This document shows positions 8,325 through 18,401 of a DNA stretch of 64,000 nt, one piece after another; the stretch's first letter is position 1, and each line of letters starts with the position of its first letter. Location of the stretch: assembly GCA_016713025.1 (NCBI GenBank), contig JADJPZ010000002.1, positions 186,001-250,000 of the forward strand. The letters run 5' to 3'. This DNA comes from Saprospiraceae bacterium (lineage in GTDB: Bacteria; Bacteroidota; Bacteroidia; Chitinophagales; Saprospiraceae). Position numbers and translations under genes: made by a program. The notes under the pieces were generated by a model that saw only the letters and a program-made list of their open reading frames with translations, had not been told where the DNA came from and made no database searches.

Positions 8325-9677
8325 ATGAAACCATCCATACCGAAGGGTACAAGAGACTTTTTACCGGATCAGGTACTTAAGAGAAAATATATTTTTTCAG
8401 TCATTGAGTCTGTGTTTCAGTCATTTGGTTACTTGCCTATAGAGACACCTGCGATGGAAAACCTCAGCACACTTACGGGCAAATATGGTGAGGAAGGAGA
8501 CCGCTTACTTTTTAAAATTTTAAATAACGGTGATTTTTTGGCAGGAGCAGATAAACAAGCTCTGCAAACTCAGGATTCAGCCAAACTCCTGGCTTCCGTC
8601 TCCAAAAGAGGATTGCGATATGATCTGACTGTACCTTTTGCGAGATTCGTAGTGATGAATCTCAATGATATTCAGCTACCCTTCAAAAGATACCAAATCC
8701 AGCAAGTATGGAGAGGAGACCGTCCTCAAAAAGGAAGATACCAGGAGTTCTACCAGTGTGATGTCGATGTAGTCGGCTCTGATTCATTGATGTATGAAGC
8801 TGAACTTGTGCAGATTTATGCCATGGTTTTCAGAAAACTAGGTGTAAAAGTAAAAATCATGATCAATAACAGAAAAATCCTTTTTGGCTTAGCGGAAGCC
8901 GCAGGTATCAAAGAAAAGTTTTTAAATATGACTATAGCCATAGATAAACTAGATAAAATAGGCCATGATGGGGTGATCAGCGAGATGGAGCAACGTGGTA
9001 TTACTACTGCACAGGCACATCATGTTATGGAATTACTCAAAAAAACAAATGTAGATGATTTGAAAAGAGAATTTGAAGGATTTGAACAAGGTACAAAAGG
9101 CATTGACGAAATAGAAACTGTAATTAAATATCTTGATGGAGAGATACCTGAACTTTGCTTCGACGTCAGTCTGGCAAGGGGACTGAATTATTATACTGGT
9201 TGTATCTTTGAAGTAAAGGCAGATAATATATCTTATCCAAATCTTACCATGGGTAGTATCGGTGGTGGTGGCCGATATGACAACCTTACAGGAGTTTTTG
9301 GCTTAAACGGAGTTTCTGGAGTTGGTATTTCTTTTGGTGCCGAGCGTATCTATGATGTCATGGAAGAATTAAATCTTTTCCCTTATGAGGTGCAAAAAGA
9401 TATAGAAGTACTGTTTGTAGCTTTGGATGCAGAAAGCCACAACTATGCATTTAAGCAGGTGTCGATATTAAGACAAGCTGGCATTGCTTGTGATTTGTAT
9501 CCGGAACCAGTAAAAATGAAAAAACAAATGTCATATGCCAATGCCAGAAATGTCCCTTATGTAGCCATCATCGGCGAATCGGAAAGAGAAGCAGGTAAAG
9601 TTAGTCTTAAAAATATGACAAGCGGTGAACAAAAAGATGTGAATATTTCAGATTTACCTAATTGCTTTAAAAAATAA
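8325..9677 (+). CDS. hisS: Histidine--tRNA ligase
   Basis: This class II aminoacyl-tRNA synthetase of 450 residues charges tRNA-His in the cytoplasm. The family opening IPKGTRDFLPDQ is present. Motif 2 spans FKRYQIQQVWRGDRPQKGR, the histidine-specific segment LARGLNYYTGCIFEV follows near residue 285, and motif 3 is in the GVSGVGISFGAERI stretch. The C-terminal anticodon-binding domain (about residues 360-450) is complete. The ATG at 8325 gives the canonical N-terminus. The gene seems to be monocistronic: a 225-base gap separates it from the next operon. Confidence 0.97.
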   Translation: MKPSIPKGTRDFLPDQVLKRKYIFSVIESVFQSFGYLPIETPAMENLSTLTGKYGEEGDRLLFKILNNGDFLAGADKQALQTQDSAKLLASVSKRGLRYDLTVPFARFVVMNLNDIQLPFKRYQIQQVWRGDRPQKGRYQEFYQCDVDVVGSDSLMYEAELVQIYAMVFRKLGVKVKIMINNRKILFGLAEAAGIKEKFLNMTIAIDKLDKIGHDGVISEMEQRGITTAQAHHVMELLKKTNVDDLKREFEGFEQGTKGIDEIETVIKYLDGEIPELCFDVSLARGLNYYTGCIFEVKADNISYPNLTMGSIGGGGRYDNLTGVFGLNGVSGVGISFGAERIYDVMEELNLFPYEVQKDIEVLFVALDAESHNYAFKQVSILRQAGIACDLYPEPVKMKKQMSYANARNVPYVAIIGESEREAGKVSLKNMTSGEQKDVNISDLPNCFKK

Positions 9678-9902
9678 AGTGATGCAGACTTTAAAATACT
9701 CTTTGCATCAGAGACAGAAATAATCAATAGTCTGAGCTATCGTTTATTATCAGTGGGATTGAGATTGCTGGGAGTATTAAAAAGCGCCGGAGAAATAGCA
9801 CAATATCATTCTAAAAATAGAAATTAAATGTAATAATTTTATATCATTGTCTTTCTTTAAACTCATCAATTGTTTGTCACCTAAAATCCAACATTAATTC
9901 TT

Positions 9903-11135
9903 ATGGAACAGATCAACAGAAATCGTCTTTTTATTGCAAGTTGTTTTGCATTGATAACCACCGCTATGGCATTTGGTATTCGTGCCGGTATTATGAATGA
10001 CCTTGTAAAAGATATGCAGCTCAGCGACACCCAGTTGGGATGGATCAATTTTATGGGCACATTTGGCTTTCCGATTGCGACTTTAGTGGGAGGTTCGATG
10101 TATAATCATTTTGGACCCAAGAAAATAGGATATATTCCCTCTATGTCACATCTTGTGGGTATTACATTTTCTATCTTATCAGGTAGTTTTTTACCATTAT
10201 TTATAAGTACTTTTTTTATCAGTTTTGGCAATGGCATGGTTGAAGCTGCTTATAATCCTATGATAGCAGACATGTATCCTGAAGACAAAGCGAAAATGCT
10301 TAATAAGTTTCATGTATGGTTTCCGGGAGGAATTGCCATAAGCACGATCATTACCATGATTATTGCTTCTATGGACTTTGGTTGGCAGATCAAGTTATCT
10401 GTGATGTTTATTCCTTTAGCGATATATGGGTATTTATTTTGGGGTCAGAATTTTCCAAAAACTGATAATGAATTGGGGAAAGCAAGTACCATGGACAATC
10501 TTAAAGCAAGTCTCACCTCTCCACTGTACTGGCTGATGCTGGCATGTATGACACTGACGGCAACTACAGAATTAGGTACAACAGGTTGGGTAGAAAGAAT
10601 TTTGGGAAATAGTGGTGCGCAGCCGCTGATCGTTTTGTTTTTAGTTACAGGATTGATGGCATTGGGCAGGTATTATGCTGGTCCAATCATACACAAACTG
10701 GATATCACAGGCGTTTTGTTTGCATCAGCTATTATTTCAGCCATTTCTATCGGACTTCTGAGTATGGGTACAGGAAATATAGTATATGTTTATGCCATAT
10801 TATTTGCCATCGGGGTATGTTACTTCTGGCCGACCATGATTTCATTTGTGGCAGAATATTTGCCAAATACAGGAGCATTAGGGATGTCAGTGATTGGTGG
10901 AGTAGGCATGGTGGGAATTTCTATATTCAATCCTATCATAGGTAAGTGGATGGACACTGAAAGAAGCAAAGCATTGGCTTCAGGATTAGCTGGTGATGCT
11001 GCAGAGCTGGCAGCAGGCCAGGCTACACTTGACAATATAGCTATTTTCCCGGCTATATTGGTGATAGTGTTTGGAGTTTTGTTTTTTATGAGAAAAAAAT
11101 TGAGGCCAGCTGGTCAGACAGCATCATCTCATTAA
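9903..11135 (+). CDS. MFS transporter
   Basis: This is a 410-residue inner-membrane protein with about twelve hydrophobic segments, full length for the major facilitator superfamily. The N-terminal half keeps GTFGFPIATLVGGSMYNHFG, the TM2-loop region with Gly and a positively charged follow-up (GPKKIGY). It is closest in feel to the FucP/NNP-like sugar or small-acid transporters, but the substrate cannot be read. It leads a five-gene run (17-, 3-, 45-base gaps and a 4-base overlap), which suggests it imports the compound processed by the downstream peptidase and oxidoreductase. Confidence 0.85.
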   Translation: MEQINRNRLFIASCFALITTAMAFGIRAGIMNDLVKDMQLSDTQLGWINFMGTFGFPIATLVGGSMYNHFGPKKIGYIPSMSHLVGITFSILSGSFLPLFISTFFISFGNGMVEAAYNPMIADMYPEDKAKMLNKFHVWFPGGIAISTIITMIIASMDFGWQIKLSVMFIPLAIYGYLFWGQNFPKTDNELGKASTMDNLKASLTSPLYWLMLACMTLTATTELGTTGWVERILGNSGAQPLIVLFLVTGLMALGRYYAGPIIHKLDITGVLFASAIISAISIGLLSMGTGNIVYVYAILFAIGVCYFWPTMISFVAEYLPNTGALGMSVIGGVGMVGISIFNPIIGKWMDTERSKALASGLAGDAAELAAGQATLDNIAIFPAILVIVFGVLFFMRKKLRPAGQTASSH

Positions 11136-11151
11136 CGGGGGCTCAAATTTT

Positions 11152-12312
11152 ATGAAGCATAACAAGACACTTTTATTTGTTCAGGCACTTATTTTTTCTT
11201 TGTACCTGTCTTGGTGGTATGGATTCAGTATACCTGTGACTGTTGACGCCGGTCTTTCAGAATACTGGCATGAAGGACTGTTGGGTTTTGTATTTTTTGG
11301 TGCCGCGGCCATCAGTATATATTTAAATTATCAGCCTAAGAAGTGGGTCTACATTATTGGACTACTGGCTTTATTGTCTTGTACCGTGATACTGCACTTA
11401 TTTTCAAGTACTGATGTTTTTGTCAGGTTACCGTTATTGATTTTGATTTCGTCACTTCAAGGTCTTATTGTTTCTGCTTGCATGACAAATTGGTATCAAC
11501 CTGCGTTTAAAACAAATTTTTTACAAGTGATTTTGTTGGAAACTTCATTGGTAGCCATTCCCGGTTATATTCAGCAGGAATTTTTCAGTGCACAAAATGA
11601 AGCAAACTATAATTTTGTTTTTTATCTGCATGTGCTTTTCATTTTTTTATTGATTGTCACTAAATTTTTCAGAAAGGTTCAGAAAGAAGCAAATACTTAT
11701 AAAGCATATGAAGACCAAATGCAACAAAAAGGGATAAAACTTGCTGTGTATGTGCTGGCAATGCTCTTTGTAACTTTGGAAATATCATTTATATATTGGT
11801 CACTTATTTTATGCGATGACAACCAGGGTATCAAAACCGGACTTACATTTCCTTTAACGATGATCCTGGTATTTGTTTGGAGAATGATATTAAATAAATT
11901 TATTGACAAAATATCTGATCTGGGATGGATGTTTGTGTTGACATTGGTACTCACTTTTAGTATTGGGTTGTTTTATACGTTCAGTTTTACGCTACCTTTT
12001 ATCCTTGGCTTTAGTTTCAGTATAGCATCACTTTTATTCATTCACAACAGGATTTTTTCTTTTACTTGGGATAAAAACAGGATAGCAGTTGTTTTGCTGA
12101 TTTGTGCATTGTCATCACTTATATGTGGATTTTACATACAGAATCATATAGATTTTATCAAATCCATAGAAATGCCGGATGATGTGTTAGTACTTTCTGC
12201 GAGACAGGCCATTGTCAAGGAGTTTGCTTCTTTCGCAGGCTTGGCAGTAGTGTTGTCAGGGTATTTATTCTTAAAAAGAAGGGCATTCAGCCACCTGGTC
12301 ATTCAAAAATAA
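11152..12312 (+). CDS. Polytopic membrane protein, possibly MFS-like
   Basis: The 386-residue product has roughly ten to twelve strongly hydrophobic helices and few charged loops. The helix pattern resembles a diverged major facilitator protein, but I do not see its signature loop. It starts 17 bases after the MFS gene and ends 3 bases before the DUF885 gene, so the three are surely co-transcribed. It could be a partner or second permease of the same operon. Function is unassigned. Confidence 0.7.
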   Translation: MKHNKTLLFVQALIFSLYLSWWYGFSIPVTVDAGLSEYWHEGLLGFVFFGAAAISIYLNYQPKKWVYIIGLLALLSCTVILHLFSSTDVFVRLPLLILISSLQGLIVSACMTNWYQPAFKTNFLQVILLETSLVAIPGYIQQEFFSAQNEANYNFVFYLHVLFIFLLIVTKFFRKVQKEANTYKAYEDQMQQKGIKLAVYVLAMLFVTLEISFIYWSLILCDDNQGIKTGLTFPLTMILVFVWRMILNKFIDKISDLGWMFVLTLVLTFSIGLFYTFSFTLPFILGFSFSIASLLFIHNRIFSFTWDKNRIAVVLLICALSSLICGFYIQNHIDFIKSIEMPDDVLVLSARQAIVKEFASFAGLAVVLSGYLFLKRRAFSHLVIQK

Positions 12313-12315
12313 CTT

Positions 12316-14013
12316 ATGAGAAAGATGTATAAAATCTTCTTTGTCCTGTCGTCCTTAGGTATGACTTTATCATGCAGCAATAAGCAGACAATGCATAGTT
12401 TTATCTCTGAATACCAAACATTTCAGGATACCATCTACCATTCTCAAATAAAATTATGGCCGTTGGAAACCGATAGTATCAGGGCAGCCAAAAAGACTTT
12501 TTATACAGAGATGGTGACCAAGCTGTCATTAATGGATGATAAAGAGCTTAGCGAGGACGATATGATCAACAGAGACCTGATGATGCTCGAAATGGAAAAT
12601 GAACTGAATGATATCAACTTTGAGAGTTATCTTCTTCCACTAAATTCTGAAGGCGGATTTCTGGCAGGTATCATCTATGACCTCCAGTATGCCCTTACGG
12701 CAACTGCAGAGCAAAGACAAAAATATATTGACAAACTAAAAGGTCTTCCTGCCTATCTGGCTACACAAAAAGATATCCTTAAAAAGGGTATTCAAAAGAA
12801 GAAAGTATCACCCAAGATTATCACACAGAGATGTATCGATTTTGTCGAACCGTATTATAATATGTCACTTGATGATAATGTATTTATTTACCCATGTCAT
12901 GAAAATGACAGCCTGAAAACAGTGGTAAGGTCAATCGTCCAAGAAAAAATCATACCGGCATACAAGGATTTTCATCAATTTTTGAAAAATGAATATCTGC
13001 CGGCATCCACCGATTCTCCGGGAATATCTAAATTGGAAGGCGGAAAAACATACTATGAAAACAAAACCAAATATTTCACCACTTTAAATATGACACCTGA
13101 AGAGGTGTACAACACTGGTCTCAACGAGGTTGACAGGATCAAAAAAGAAATGATGGCTGTAATAGATTCATCAGGATTCAAAGGATCGTTTGATGATTTT
13201 ATCAGTTTTTTGAGAAGTGATCCGCAATTTTATGCCAGGACCCCAAAAGAATTGCTGTATCGGGCTACATGGTTATCCAAAAAAATCGAAGGAAAATTGC
13301 CTCAGTATTTCAATACATTACCAAGAATGCCATTTACGGTCGAAGAAGTTCCTGCATCGATAGCTCCAAATTATACAGGAGGCCGATACTCTGAAGGATC
13401 CTATGCTACCGGAAAGCCTGGAGCTTATTGGGTCAACACTTACAAACTTGAAAGCAGGCCACTGTACGTACTTCCGGCATTGACATTGCATGAAGCCGTG
13501 CCTGGTCATCATCTTCAGATCATGCTTTCGAGAGAACTTAAAAATGTACCAAAATTCAGGGAAAACCTTTATATCAGCGCATTTGGAGAAGGTTGGGGTT
13601 TGTATTCAGAATATCTGGGTATCGAAACAGGCATGTATGAAACGTCTTATGAAGATTTTGGAAGACTTACATACGAAATGTGGCGCGCCTGCAGATTGGT
13701 CGTAGATGCAGGACTGCATTACAAAGGCTGGTCAAGAGAGCAGGCTGTATCATTTATGGCCGGTAATACAGCTCTCTCACTGCATGAAGTCAACACTGAA
13801 ATAGACAGATACATTGGTTGGCCAGCTCAGGCGGTTTCGTACAAAATAGGTGAAATAAAAATCAGGGAATTAAGGAAAAAAGCTGAAAATGAATTGGGCG
13901 ACAAGTTCGATATCAAAGCATTTCACGACCTGGTACTAAGCAAAGGATCAGTAAAACTAAGTACACTTGAATACATGGTGAATTCATGGATAAGTTCTGT
14001 AAAAAAGAGTTGA
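12316..14013 (+). CDS. DUF885 family zinc metallopeptidase lipoprotein
   Basis: The 565-residue protein starts with a lipoprotein signal (LSSLGMTLSC, Cys about residue 20) and belongs to DUF885. The conserved HEAVPGHH at residues 392-399 is the expected metal-binding core (HExxxxH type), and FGEGWGLYSEYLG about 30 residues on supplies the third ligand region. Family members are long helical metallopeptidase-like proteins. It would be anchored in the periplasm or at the cell surface. It sits in an operon with two membrane proteins and two redox/lyase-fold enzymes, suggesting cleavage of a peptide-like or amide compound before or after uptake. Confidence 0.85.
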   Translation: MRKMYKIFFVLSSLGMTLSCSNKQTMHSFISEYQTFQDTIYHSQIKLWPLETDSIRAAKKTFYTEMVTKLSLMDDKELSEDDMINRDLMMLEMENELNDINFESYLLPLNSEGGFLAGIIYDLQYALTATAEQRQKYIDKLKGLPAYLATQKDILKKGIQKKKVSPKIITQRCIDFVEPYYNMSLDDNVFIYPCHENDSLKTVVRSIVQEKIIPAYKDFHQFLKNEYLPASTDSPGISKLEGGKTYYENKTKYFTTLNMTPEEVYNTGLNEVDRIKKEMMAVIDSSGFKGSFDDFISFLRSDPQFYARTPKELLYRATWLSKKIEGKLPQYFNTLPRMPFTVEEVPASIAPNYTGGRYSEGSYATGKPGAYWVNTYKLESRPLYVLPALTLHEAVPGHHLQIMLSRELKNVPKFRENLYISAFGEGWGLYSEYLGIETGMYETSYEDFGRLTYEMWRACRLVVDAGLHYKGWSREQAVSFMAGNTALSLHEVNTEIDRYIGWPAQAVSYKIGEIKIRELRKKAENELGDKFDIKAFHDLVLSKGSVKLSTLEYMVNSWISSVKKS

Positions 14014-14121
14014 AAATTCCAATGTATTTCGTCCTTTAATACTATTATTGACATATTTTTGTTTAAAATAATTTCAACTTATCCCCTTCAAATTTGTATT
14101 TATATCTCAATTAAGACGTTT

Positions 14122-15159
14122 ATGTTAGAAATAGGTATTGGTATGTTTGGTGATCTGACTTTTGATCAGGAGTCACAAAAATTTCAATCGACATCCCAAA
14201 AATTAAATGAGATAGTAGAGCAGGTCAGACTCGCTGACGAGCTAGGAATAGATGTATTTGCCATTGGCGAACACCACAGACAGGATTATTCTGTTTCGTC
14301 ACCTGAAGTTATTCTTGCAGCATTATCGACCGTTACTAAACGTATCAAACTGGCCAGTGGAGTTACCGTGCTGAGTTCATCGGATCCTGTCAAGGTTTAT
14401 CAGGATTTTGCAACCGTGGATCTATTGTCTGGTGGAAGAGCTGAAATCATAGCAGGCAGAGGTAGTTTTATAGAGTCCTACCCATTATTTGGTTATGATT
14501 TGAAAGACTACGAAAGCCTGTTTGAAGAAAAACTGGATTTACTACTTAAAATCAATACTACGGAAAAACTCACCTGGTCTGGCAAACATCGCGCTTCACT
14601 TGTCAACCAAACTGTATATCCAAGGGCACAAAGACCTATACCTGTCTGGATTGCAGTGGGTGGCACACCAGAAAGTGTCTATCGGGCTGCCAGATTGGGT
14701 TTGCCCCTGATAGTTGCGATTATAGGTGGTCAACCCAGACAGTTCAGGCCCCTGATTGAATTTTATAAAGAAGAATATTTGAAACACGGTCACAATCCTG
14801 ATGAGATGCAAGTAGGTGTTCATTCCCATACTTTTGTTACTGATTCTGATGATCAGTTGATCCAAAAATATTTTCCCTACTATGCGGGACAAATGGATCG
14901 TGTAGGTAGATCACGCGGATGGGCTCCGTATAGTATTCAGCAGTTTTTAGGAGGATTGACCAAAGATGGTGCATTGTATATGGGCGAGGCTAATCTGGTA
15001 GCAGAAAAGATCATCGAGACCATCGAAATGTTTGGCCTTACGAGATATGTGGCTCATATGGATGTAGGTGGACCTCCACAAAAAGACATGATGAAAAATA
15101 TCGAACTTTTTGGAACCAAAGTGTTACCACAAATCAGAAAGACTTTTGAAAACTCATGA
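14122..15159 (+). CDS. Luciferase-like (LLM class) flavin-dependent oxidoreductase
   Basis: The protein has 345 residues from the ATG at 14122. I prefer this to the in-frame ATG at 14059, because MLEIGIGMFGDLTFD is the normal start of the barrel and the 21 extra residues are not family-like. The (beta/alpha)8 fold of bacterial luciferase-like monooxygenases is clear: IGEHHRQDYSVSSPEV, ASGVTVLSSSDPVKVYQDFATVD, and GGRAEIIAGRGSF. Such enzymes use FMNH2 or F420 and O2 on varied organic substrates. It overlaps the following VOC-fold gene by four bases, so the two act together or at least in fixed ratio. Confidence 0.9.
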   Translation: MLEIGIGMFGDLTFDQESQKFQSTSQKLNEIVEQVRLADELGIDVFAIGEHHRQDYSVSSPEVILAALSTVTKRIKLASGVTVLSSSDPVKVYQDFATVDLLSGGRAEIIAGRGSFIESYPLFGYDLKDYESLFEEKLDLLLKINTTEKLTWSGKHRASLVNQTVYPRAQRPIPVWIAVGGTPESVYRAARLGLPLIVAIIGGQPRQFRPLIEFYKEEYLKHGHNPDEMQVGVHSHTFVTDSDDQLIQKYFPYYAGQMDRVGRSRGWAPYSIQQFLGGLTKDGALYMGEANLVAEKIIETIEMFGLTRYVAHMDVGGPPQKDMMKNIELFGTKVLPQIRKTFENS

Positions 15160-15782
15160 CCTTATTACCTGACCATATAGTCTACGCAGTCCCGGATTTC
15201 GATCTGGCACTTTCATATCTGGAAATGAAACTGGGAGTAAAACCTGTGATCGGAGGACGACATCTGCTTCATGGTACAAAAAATGCACTCATCAACCTTG
15301 GCAATCAGTGTTATCTCGAGATTCTGGCCAAAGATGAAGAAAACACCACTTTCAAAGGCACCAGGTGGATGGGTATAGATCTCATCACTAAGCCCATGAT
15401 CACCCGATGGGCTGTCAAATCTATGGATATCGATAAAGGTAGTGCTATCCTTAAAAATTTTCAATCTGACCAGGGTAACATATCTTCCGGTGAACGGCTG
15501 ACAACGGATGGTAGCTTTTTAAAATGGAAGATGACATTGCCTACAGCGGCACCTGAAGTGGATATTGTCCCGTTTCTTCTGGATTGGTCTGCTTCTGCCT
15601 TTCATCCATGTGACAGGATGGAACATCAATGCGAAATATATGATATTGCTTTGTATCATCCGCAGCCGGAAGTGTTGGAGGGCTTCTTTTTATCTTTGGC
15701 CATCAATAAAAAAGTCCTTTACCATCCTTTACCAAAGATAGAAGTGAGTATCATCGGCAAAAATGGATTAGTAGACCTGTAG
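15156..15782 (+). CDS. Glyoxalase-like (VOC superfamily) protein
   Basis: The 208-residue protein begins LLPDHIVYAVPDFDLALSYLE, the usual start of the glyoxalase_3-like VOC domain, followed by a GGRHLLHGTKNALINLG strand pair. The His in LPDHIV and the Glu in CYLEILAKDE are likely metal ligands. Family members are dioxygenases, lyases or isomerases on small molecules; the reaction here is unknown. Its ATG overlaps the stop of the LLM oxidoreductase gene. It ends the operon: the next gene converges on it. Confidence 0.85.
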   Translation: MTLLPDHIVYAVPDFDLALSYLEMKLGVKPVIGGRHLLHGTKNALINLGNQCYLEILAKDEENTTFKGTRWMGIDLITKPMITRWAVKSMDIDKGSAILKNFQSDQGNISSGERLTTDGSFLKWKMTLPTAAPEVDIVPFLLDWSASAFHPCDRMEHQCEIYDIALYHPQPEVLEGFFLSLAINKKVLYHPLPKIEVSIIGKNGLVDL

Positions 15783-15788
15783 TTGTGA

Positions 15789-18298
15789 TCAATTTATCAA
15801 AAGACTATCACTTACTATTTTTATGGATCTTATGCTGTCTTCCGGCAACTTTTTAGGTTTTAAAAACTCAAGAAGAAATTCTGTTTTTATTTTTTGGCAA
15901 TTTGTCAAGGCCTTAAAACCCTCAGGAGGTGTCGGGAACTTTGCAGAAGGATTGAAGATACCTGACTTATCTTTTTCCAGTTTTCTGATAAATTTTTCGA
16001 AAACAGGCCTTGCTGTAAAGTATCCCTGTCCCACATCTTCACGTATAAATCTGATCCATTTGTCATCGCCGCCTGTCCAGATGCCCACTACAAGATCAGG
16101 TGTCAATCCTACAAACCAACCATCACACTGGTCATCAGTTGTTCCGGTTTTTCCACCGTTTTGCGATTTCAGGTGCATACTGAACATCCCGGACTCATTA
16201 TTGCGCAGCATATCTACCATGATGGCGTTATACAGTGGTTTTATAGCAGGATTTGTGATCTTTGGTGCTTCATAGATGATTTTACCTTCTTTATTCCTGA
16301 TTCGTTTGATCATGATGGGTTTGGTAAAGACGCCATTATTAGCAAAAGTGGTGTATGCTGCTGTAAGGTGCAGCAAGGTGATATCCACAGCCCCAAGGCT
16401 CACTGAAGGCTCTTGTGGTACTGCAAGTCGTCCGTTAGGTAATTTTTCGTACTTGCTGATCCCTACTTCATGGAGCAAATCCCTTAGTGGCTCGACAGAT
16501 CCTATTTCTTTGAGGAGTTTTACTGTGATAGAGTTTTTTGAGTATAGCAGTCCATGATACAGATTGTACATCAGTTTGGTATTGATATGGGTTGCATTTT
16601 CGGGTTGCCATACTGCCTTGTTTCTGAAATCACCCTCTCCGGGTTGGATGGCGTAAGATATATCCTGGTACTCATCACATGGTTTTATACTTTTATTTGC
16701 CATTGCGACCGTATAAAGGAAGGGCTTTAAAGTTGAACCAACAGAGCGCCTGGAAAGTACATGATCGTATTGAAAATATTGATAATCCAGACCGCCGTTC
16801 CAGCATTTGACATGCCCGTTATGAGGATCAATAGCCACCAATCCGGTCTGAAGCAATTGTGCATGATATTTCACAGAATCTCTGGGGGACATATGGACAT
16901 TGCGGCTCCCATGGATATGATCAAAAATTTTCATTTTTACTTTTGTACCAAATTCCTTTTCAAATGCTTGCTGAAGGCTATTGTATGCCATTTTGATTTT
17001 CTGAAATTTTTTGCTTTTACCGAGAGATTGCAGGTATTTTTGTCTTTTTTGTCCTTTACACTTTGTTTATTTTCTTCAAGTAAAAAGCTGATCTCCGGCT
17101 CACTCAGTGATTCTCCTGTTTCTTTCAATACAGGATACATATATTTTTTGAATAAATGGTCATACCTTACTGAGGCTTTAGCCTTCTGTTTAAGGGACTC
17201 TAAGCGCATTCTTTTTTCATCTGTTCCGGCTTTAAATGTCCATGGATCGCGATGTTTCCAGTCGAGATTCCACCATTTTTGTATCCATGCCATGTGTTCC
17301 ATGGTGGCGTCTTCGGCATATTTCTGCATATCGAGATGGATGGTGGATTCGATAGTCAGGCCATCACTGAAGATATCATAAAAACTTCCGTCAGACTTTA
17401 CCAGATTGTTTTTTTTGATCAGATCATTGATATATTTCTCCATCGAGTTTTTGAAATATGGTACGATAGTGTCGTAATTTTCATATCGCTTGAATGCTGA
17501 AAAGCTGGTATTTATTTTTTTTATGTCTTTTAGTGAAAGTTTATTTTTTTCTTCCAGTTTTGTCAGTACTTCATTCCTCCTTTTTTGTACCAACTCTGGG
17601 AATCTCACGGGATTGTACAGGCTTGGATTTTTCAGCATACCTACCAAAGTGGCCGCTTCATCAATAGTTAAATCGCTTTGATTTTTTCCAAAATAGGTCA
17701 ATGCTGCAGCATCAATACCATGAGCTCCGTTGATAAATTCAAACTTGTTGAGATACATGGTCAGAATATCTTCTTTTGAGTAGATTTTTTCAAGCTTCAA
17801 TGCGATAATCCACTCTTTAATCTTTGATTTAACCAATAGAAAGGTTCTCAAAGGATAACTTCGGTTTTTCATCGAAGGTCGGGGAAATAGTTGCTTGGCA
17901 AGTTGCTGTGTGATGGTAGAGCCACCTCCTGAAGACTTTTCACCCAGTAGGAGCGTCCTGTAACCAACACGAGCCAGTGCCCTAAGGTCAATACCATTAT
18001 GTTCATAAAAACGGATATCTTCAGCAGCCAGAAGACACTCTCTTACCGAAGGATTGAGCTCTTCATATGTAATGACAGACCTGAATTCAGCTTGGTATAG
18101 CCCTATAAATTTGCCCCGTGTATCGAGCAAGGTAGAAGCTAACTTGATGTCCGGATATTTTAAAAGTTCATTTGAAGGTACTTCTTTGATCCAAATATAT
18201 GCTATCAGACCCAGCAATAAAACTAAAAACACTCCAACCGCCCTAAAAAGATATTTGAGCGTCAGAAGTAAATATTTCTTAAAATTACTGTGAACCAT
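15789..18298 (-). pseudogene. Class A penicillin-binding protein (PBP1A-like), frameshifted
   Basis: Two overlapping frames form one bifunctional murein synthase. The N-terminal frame (16937-18298) has a membrane anchor (about residues 10-33) and the GT51 glycosyltransferase with EDIRFYEHNGID and GGSTITQQLAKQLF. The C-terminal frame (15789-16991) has the transpeptidase with all three motifs: STLK, SKN (in YSKNSIT) and KTGTT. The N-terminal frame runs on past the junction into atypical residues. The other frame reads naturally upstream of its first ATG as KYLQSLGKSKKFQKIK. One extra A in either of two A-tracts (17037-17041 or 17045-17050, T on the plus strand) would restore a protein of about 835 residues, the family length. 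This is either a recent mutation, slippage, or a sequencing error. Confidence 0.85.
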
Positions 18299-18401
18299 GA
18301 AGGGCTTGTATCAGTATTTGAGTATAAAAGCCCCAAAGGTAATAAAATAAAAATTTCTCTGAAATTTGTTAAAAAGCTAAAAACAAAATCCCTAAAGGAT
18401 A

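Noticed and set aside
16276..16557. Plus-strand frames across the PBP region
   Set aside because: Several overlapping frames exist here, but all are antisense to the strongly supported transpeptidase domain.
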